The notes under the pieces were generated by a model. The model did no database searches. It was not told where the DNA came from and worked only from the letters and a program-made list of their open reading frames with translations. DNA of 11,336 bases. It comes from Gammaproteobacteria bacterium (lineage in GTDB: Bacteria; Pseudomonadota; Gammaproteobacteria; UBA4575). Positions 7,406 to 11,336 of the stretch are shown here, one piece after another. The stretch covers positions 1-11,336 of the forward strand of contig JAPUHH010000203.1 in the NCBI GenBank assembly GCA_027297825.1, read 5' to 3'. The translations under genes were made by a program, and so were the position numbers. Position 1 is the stretch's first letter. Each line of letters begins with the position of its first letter.

Positions 7406-8572
7406 TCAGCGTAAGGTCTTTGCAGCACCTTCAATATATACGCGTGTAATAAGGCCAATAGCCATACACACCACCAATAAACTACTACCCCCTGCACTTA
7501 TAAACGGCAACGTTAGTCCCTTGGTTGGCAACACTCCCATATTTACACCGATATTGATAAAAGCTTGTAGTCCTAACCAAATTCCAATTCCATAACATAT
7601 TTGTGCACCAAATTTCATGCCTTGTTTTTCAACTAACTTACCTATTGCAAAGCATCGATAAATTAAAACGATAAATAAAACCAATACTGTAGCCACGCCA
7701 ATCAAACCTAATTCTTCAGCAATAACTGCAAATACAAAATCTGTATGTGCTTCTGGCAAATAAAACAACTTCTGCACGCTTGCCCCCAAGCCCAAACCGG
7801 TCCATCCACCACTGCCAATCGCAATTAAAGATTGTGTGAGCTGAAATCCAGATCCAAATGGATCTGACCACGGATTTAGAAATGCGGTTAAGCGCTCCAC
7901 TCGATAAGGTGATGAAATTGCCACAAATGCCATAGACATTGCAGATGCAGAAATCAAGATCCCAAATTTCCAAATCTTAACGCCAGCTAAATATAGCATT
8001 CCCAAAGCCGTAGCCAAGATGACTGTAGCCGCGCCAAAATCCGGCTCAAGCAATAGCAAGGTGAATAGCACTACGAGCACAAGCATAGGCTTTACAAATC
8101 CAACAAACGATTCTCGTATTTGTTTGCCCTGTCTGACTACATAGCCTGCAAGATAAACAATCATCATCAACTTAACGACTTCAGATACTTGTAGACCAAA
8201 TGGGCCCAACGCTAACCACCGAGTGCTGCCATTAACGGTTCGGCCTAAACCTGGTATCAAAATAAGAACTAATAGACACACCATAAAAAACAACAGCGCC
8301 ATACCTGAATTTTCCCAATGCGCCAGCCGGATCTTGGTCAGCAGTAAGCCCGCGAGCACTCCAAGCAAGGCGAATATACATTGTCGCTTAAAATAATAAA
8401 GAGGATCGCCCGTTGCACGATCTGCAATCTCAATCGAAGATGACGCCACCATCACTAAACCTATACCTAGCAATAACATTGCCGATATCATTAGCGCCAC
8501 ATCACAATGCTTCGCCAGTGTAATACTCATATTAGTAGAGGATTTCCGGGCGGCCTGCTTAGTGGATGTCAT
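7406..8572 (-). CDS. ftsW: Septal peptidoglycan glycosyltransferase FtsW (SEDS family)
   Basis: FtsW is the multi-pass inner-membrane SEDS polymerase that links lipid II into septal glycan strands with its partner transpeptidase FtsI. It has 388 residues (E. coli 414) and about ten hydrophobic segments starting near residue 24. Conserved parts: NGSTRWLALG (114-123), PDFGAATV (177-184), GSGGWTGLGLGASVQKLFYL (253-272), PEAHTDFVFAVIAEELG (273-289, with the catalytic Asp278) and GVLPTKGLTLPFIS (346-359). Two family motifs deviate: QP(S/A)E reads QVSE (Val129), and SYGGSS reads SAGGSS (Ala360). The ATG overlaps the murD stop as ATGA and has a strong AAGGAG 8 bases upstream, so the start is well supported; codon 15 is a weaker alternative. 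Its location between murD and murG, not next to a PBP2 gene, favours FtsW over RodA. Confidence 0.96.
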   Translation of the reverse strand: MTSTKQAARKSSTNMSITLAKHCDVALMISAMLLLGIGLVMVASSSIEIADRATGDPLYYFKRQCIFALLGVLAGLLLTKIRLAHWENSGMALLFFMVCLLVLILIPGLGRTVNGSTRWLALGPFGLQVSEVVKLMMIVYLAGYVVRQGKQIRESFVGFVKPMLVLVVLFTLLLLEPDFGAATVILATALGMLYLAGVKIWKFGILISASAMSMAFVAISSPYRVERLTAFLNPWSDPFGSGFQLTQSLIAIGSGGWTGLGLGASVQKLFYLPEAHTDFVFAVIAEELGLIGVATVLVLFIVLIYRCFAIGKLVEKQGMKFGAQICYGIGIWLGLQAFINIGVNMGVLPTKGLTLPFISAGGSSLLVVCMAIGLITRVYIEGAAKTLR

Positions 8573-9924
8573 AAAGCAAGCTCCTTTACACAGCGCTCAA
8601 AATCCTCGCCGCGCAACATATAATTTTCATACATATCGAAGCTAGCACAGGCTGGAGACAACAGTACTTTGTCACCCGCTAGCGCAAGCTCACTCGCAAC
8701 AGCCACGGCATCACGGATTGAATTTGCTAAATGAATCGAGGCAGCTCCACGGAACGCTAGTTCGAATAGTTTTGCATCTTGGCCAAATAGAATGACATGT
8801 TTAGCATGCTTGGCGACCGCATCATGCAATAACCTTAAATCTCCACCTTTAAACACACCGCCGGCCAATAAAATAACATTGTCTTTTAAACCACGCAAAG
8901 AGCTTATCGAAGCCCCAATGTTGGTACCTTTTGAATCGTTAAACCATGAGATACCTTGCGCCTCACCCACAAATGAAAATCGATGCGGCAATCCTTTAAT
9001 TGTTTTGAGTGTGTTTAGCATACCTACTAAAGGCAAGCTCAACGCTTTTCCAATTGCCAGTGCTGCAAGCGAATTTAATATTCCTGATTCGCCTTGCAAC
9101 GCAATTGCACTTGTGGCCAATAAAGTATTTTCACCTTGGGCCAAAAAAGGGCACCCATCATCATGAATTAAACCAAAATGCCCATCCTCCGGATGATCTA
9201 ATCCAAAGCTAATCATCATCCCAGATATTTTCATCTTCGATACAAATTCATCGCTGCGATTCACCACACTAACATTTGCGTGCTTATATACCTGCGACTT
9301 AATACGAGCATAGCGGTCTACACTTCCATGTCGGTCTAAATGATCCGGTGATATATTTAATACCACGCTAACTTGAGGCGCTAACGATTGAGTAGATTCA
9401 AGTTGAAAACTTGATAGCTCCAACACAAACAACTCTGCATCATCAACTTCAAGCAAATCCAAAGCAGGTGGGCCTAAGTTACCGCCTGCGTAAGCTTGCA
9501 CGCCGGCAGACCTTGCCATTGCAGCAACCAAACTTGTCACTGTGCTTTTACCATTAGCACCCGTAATCGCTACAATGGGTGTTTGTGTACTAGCAAAAAA
9601 TAATTCGATATCTCCGCAACATTCTGCACCCTGAGCCACTGCAGACTGAATAAACTCGTTATTTATATCGATACCCGGACTAACTATTATTTGTTTAGCA
9701 TTTGCAAACACATTGTTTGAAAGCTCTCCCAGACAAACTTCAGCTTGCGGAAAACGATGTTTAAAGCTATTGAGTTGGGGTGGATCTTCACGCGTATCTA
9801 CCATCACAAAAGGTATATCTTGACGCTGTAAATATGCAGCTACAGACAAGCCCGTTTCACCAAGGCCTACAATAAAATTTTTATAGTGACTGTCTGTCAT
9901 TTGTTTTTGCAATGCAAATCCCAT
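8569..9924 (-). CDS. murD: UDP-N-acetylmuramoyl-L-alanine--D-glutamate ligase
   Basis: MurD adds D-glutamate to UDP-MurNAc-L-Ala with ATP in the cytoplasm. It has 451 residues from the ATG at 9924, which lies 6 bases after the mraY stop; an in-frame ATG at 9900 gives 443 residues and aligns better with the E. coli start, and neither has a Shine-Dalgarno sequence. Motifs: FIVGLGETGLS (17-27, UDP binding), ITGANGKSTVTS (120-131, P-loop, Lys126), LELSSFQLE (168-176), ISPDHLDRHG (191-200), the likely carbamylated Lys209, GLPHRF (311-316), WFNDSKGTN (327-335), LAGGVFKGGD (353-362) and LLSPACASFD (421-430) with RGEDF (438-442). The segment that in Mur ligases reads G-x-H-N-x-x-N reads GESGILN (278-284): the His-Asn pair is replaced by Ser-Gly, although the alignment around it needs no gap. 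Otherwise all catalytic motifs are present. Confidence 0.96.
   Translation of the reverse strand: MGFALQKQMTDSHYKNFIVGLGETGLSVAAYLQRQDIPFVMVDTREDPPQLNSFKHRFPQAEVCLGELSNNVFANAKQIIVSPGIDINNEFIQSAVAQGAECCGDIELFFASTQTPIVAITGANGKSTVTSLVAAMARSAGVQAYAGGNLGPPALDLLEVDDAELFVLELSSFQLESTQSLAPQVSVVLNISPDHLDRHGSVDRYARIKSQVYKHANVSVVNRSDEFVSKMKISGMMISFGLDHPEDGHFGLIHDDGCPFLAQGENTLLATSAIALQGESGILNSLAALAIGKALSLPLVGMLNTLKTIKGLPHRFSFVGEAQGISWFNDSKGTNIGASISSLRGLKDNVILLAGGVFKGGDLRLLHDAVAKHAKHVILFGQDAKLFELAFRGAASIHLANSIRDAVAVASELALAGDKVLLSPACASFDMYENYMLRGEDFERCVKELAL
8581..8586 (-). promoter_or_regulatory. Strong Shine-Dalgarno sequence of ftsW
   Basis: The minus strand reads AAGGAG within the last codons of murD, 8 bases before the ftsW ATG. 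It confirms the ftsW start at 8572 over the internal ATG at codon 15, and it stands out because the preceding genes mraY and murD have no such site. Confidence 0.75.
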
Positions 9925-9930
9925 CTTGGG

Positions 9931-11013
9931 TTACCGAATCTTCAAGGTTGACAAACCAATTAGCACTAAAATTACAGTGATGATCCAAAACCGCACAATC
10001 ACTCTTGGTTCTGGCCAACCTTTTAGTTCAAAGTGATGGTGTAATGGTGCCATTTGGAAAATTCGTTTACCAGTGAGCTTAAAAGACACCACCTGCATAA
10101 TCACAGATATTGTTTCCAGCACAAACACGCCACCCATAATCATTAGCACAATTTCTTGTCGCACCAATACGGCTAACACGCCCACCGCTGCGCCTAATGC
10201 GAGTGCACCTACATCACCCATAAAAACTTGTGCAGGATATGCGTTAAACCAAAGAAACCCTAAGCCCGCGCCCACCATCGCACCACAAAAAACAACCAAC
10301 TCGCCGGCCAAAGGAATATACGGAATAGAAAGATAATTGGAAAAATTGATGTTACCACTTAGATATGCAAACACGCCTAATGCACCTGCAACCATCACTA
10401 CCGGCATAATTGCCAAACCATCGAGGCCATCGGTAAAATTTACCGCATTGCTAGAACCAACAATCACAAAATAAGTGAGCAAGACAAACCATACGCCGAG
10501 CGGAATGACTATATTTTTAAAAAACGGGACATATAGATTAGTTTCAACTGGTAAATCCACGGTGTAAAACAAAAGCATTGCTACACCAATGCCAATTATA
10601 GATTGCCAAAAATATTTGCTTTTCGCGGACAAGCCTTTGTGAGACCCACTCAGTAATTTTTTAATATCGTCAACTGCGCCTACCAAACCAAACAAGAAAG
10701 TTGTGGCTAACACAAACCATACATAACGGTTGGATAAATCACTCCATAACAACGCACTGCTCAGTATTGCTAATAATAGAAAAGCACCTCCCATTGTCGG
10801 CGTGCCCGCCTTGGCATGATGAGTTTGCGGACCATAAGTTCTAATATTTTGGCTTATGCTATAACTGCTTAATTTACGAATCATGATTGGACCTGTAACA
10901 AAGCAAATTGTTAAGGCTGTTAGCACACCCAAGATGGAACGCAAAGTTAGATACTGAAACACATTAAATCCAGTATGAAACTCTGCGAGATATTCAAATA
11001 ACTTAAGCAGCAT
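9931..11013 (-). CDS. mraY: Phospho-N-acetylmuramoyl-pentapeptide transferase
   Basis: MraY is the ten-pass inner-membrane enzyme that transfers phospho-MurNAc-pentapeptide from UDP to undecaprenyl phosphate, making lipid I. It has 360 residues, exactly the E. coli length, and aligns with it almost without gaps. Visible motifs: GTPTMGG (70-76), the aspartate pair in GAVDD (Asp115 and Asp116), NAVNFTDGLDGLA (189-201), FNAYPAQVFMGDVG (256-269, with the active-site Asp267) and MAPLHHHFELKGWPEP (321-336, the HHH cluster). It ends LIGLSTLKIR, close to the E. coli end. The ATG lies inside the last codons of murF (11-base overlap) and has no Shine-Dalgarno sequence, so translation probably depends on murF. 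This is the target of antibiotics such as tunicamycin and muraymycin; I see no change at the core motifs. Confidence 0.98.
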   Translation of the reverse strand: MLLKLFEYLAEFHTGFNVFQYLTLRSILGVLTALTICFVTGPIMIRKLSSYSISQNIRTYGPQTHHAKAGTPTMGGAFLLLAILSSALLWSDLSNRYVWFVLATTFLFGLVGAVDDIKKLLSGSHKGLSAKSKYFWQSIIGIGVAMLLFYTVDLPVETNLYVPFFKNIVIPLGVWFVLLTYFVIVGSSNAVNFTDGLDGLAIMPVVMVAGALGVFAYLSGNINFSNYLSIPYIPLAGELVVFCGAMVGAGLGFLWFNAYPAQVFMGDVGALALGAAVGVLAVLVRQEIVLMIMGGVFVLETISVIMQVVSFKLTGKRIFQMAPLHHHFELKGWPEPRVIVRFWIITVILVLIGLSTLKIR

Positions 11014-11336
11014 ATTCGTTATACGTCGATTGTGAGTTTATATTTTTGTGAATTGCGGTCACAATCTTTTCTAAATGCATAGCTCGCGAACCTTTAACCA
11101 ACACACACACTTGCTCATACAATTCATTTTGTAGAATCTCTGCGACTGCCACATGATTTGAAAAATGTTCTGCGCCTGTCCCAAATGCATCTACGGTATG
11201 CCGCGCCAGCTCTCCAATTCCAAATAAGCGTGTAACTCCAAATTCCTTTGCCATTTCTCCAGCTTTTTTATGCCAGGCAATACTTTCGCTCCCCAGCTCA
11301 CACATATCTCCCAGTACCAACCAACGTTCGCTCGCC
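11003..11336 (-). CDS. murF: UDP-N-acetylmuramoyl-tripeptide--D-alanyl-D-alanine ligase (partial, C-terminal 110 residues)
   Basis: MurF ligates the D-Ala-D-Ala made by Ddl to UDP-MurNAc-tripeptide, completing the pentapeptide precursor. Only the C-terminal ligase domain is here; the frame stays open to the window edge, so the true start lies outside. The sequence contains LVLGDMCELGSESIAWH, matching the E. coli GDMAELG region, then a Rossmann-like segment, and LVKGSRAMHLEKIV, the MurF KGSR motif. The C-terminus runs about 20 residues beyond that motif and ends NEYAA. The TAA stop overlaps the mraY start by 11 bases. The gene order murF-mraY-murD is the usual one. The TTG at 11320 is not a real start; it is an internal leucine codon. 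Confidence 0.94.
   Translation of the reverse strand, partial: ASERWLVLGDMCELGSESIAWHKKAGEMAKEFGVTRLFGIGELARHTVDAFGTGAEHFSNHVAVAEILQNELYEQVCVLVKGSRAMHLEKIVTAIHKNINSQSTYNEYAA

Noticed and set aside
7716..7973. An 85-codon minus-strand open frame inside ftsW
   Set aside because: It is a different frame of the same strand as a well-conserved ftsW region, so it is a shadow. The same applies to 5202-5426 inside murC and 6414-6620 inside murG.
8792..9166. A 124-codon open frame on the plus strand
   Set aside because: It is antisense to murD, which is intact and conserved across this stretch. No domain is recognisable, and no ribosome site or promoter supports it.
1..11336. A search for a new system, mobile element, defence island, CRISPR array or RNA gene
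   Set aside because: Every base belongs to, or lies within 46 bases of, a recognised dcw gene. There are no long repeats, integration scars, composition shifts or unexplained gaps.

Overview
The window is one uninterrupted stretch of a division and cell wall (dcw) gene cluster. Every gene lies on the minus strand, so transcription runs from high to low coordinates. In that direction the order is murF (C-terminal end only), mraY, murD, ftsW, murG, murC, murB, ddl, ftsQ, ftsA, ftsZ (N-terminal 311 codons only). Nine genes are complete and two are cut by the window edges. No gene-free stretch exceeds 46 bases, and I see no RNA gene, mobile element, CRISPR array, terminator or sign of foreign DNA.

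The proteins resemble gammaproteobacterial versions throughout: MraY has 360 residues and ends in a motif almost identical to E. coli, FtsZ starts MFEL, and FtsA ends in an E. coli-like amphipathic helix. The DNA looks AT-leaning (GC in the low to mid 40s by eye). Unlike E. coli, murB sits inside the cluster between murC and ddl, and it encodes the short (type II-like) enzyme. A moderately AT-rich gammaproteobacterium outside the enteric group fits, possibly near Legionellales, but that placement is only a guess.

How the genes work together: MurB, MurC, MurD, Ddl and MurF build UDP-MurNAc-pentapeptide in the cytoplasm. MraY moves it to undecaprenyl phosphate (lipid I), MurG adds GlcNAc (lipid II), and FtsW polymerises lipid II at the septum. 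FtsQ, FtsA and FtsZ form the divisome scaffold that directs this synthesis.

Junctions are very tight: three 4-base ATGA overlaps, two stop-C-start (TAACATG) junctions, one 11-base overlap, and gaps of 3, 6, 24 and 46 bases. Only ftsW, ddl and ftsZ have clear Shine-Dalgarno sequences, so much of the cluster probably relies on translational coupling. I found no new system. The points worth a second look are substitutions at normally conserved positions in MurD, MurC and FtsW, and the ftsA-ftsZ spacer.
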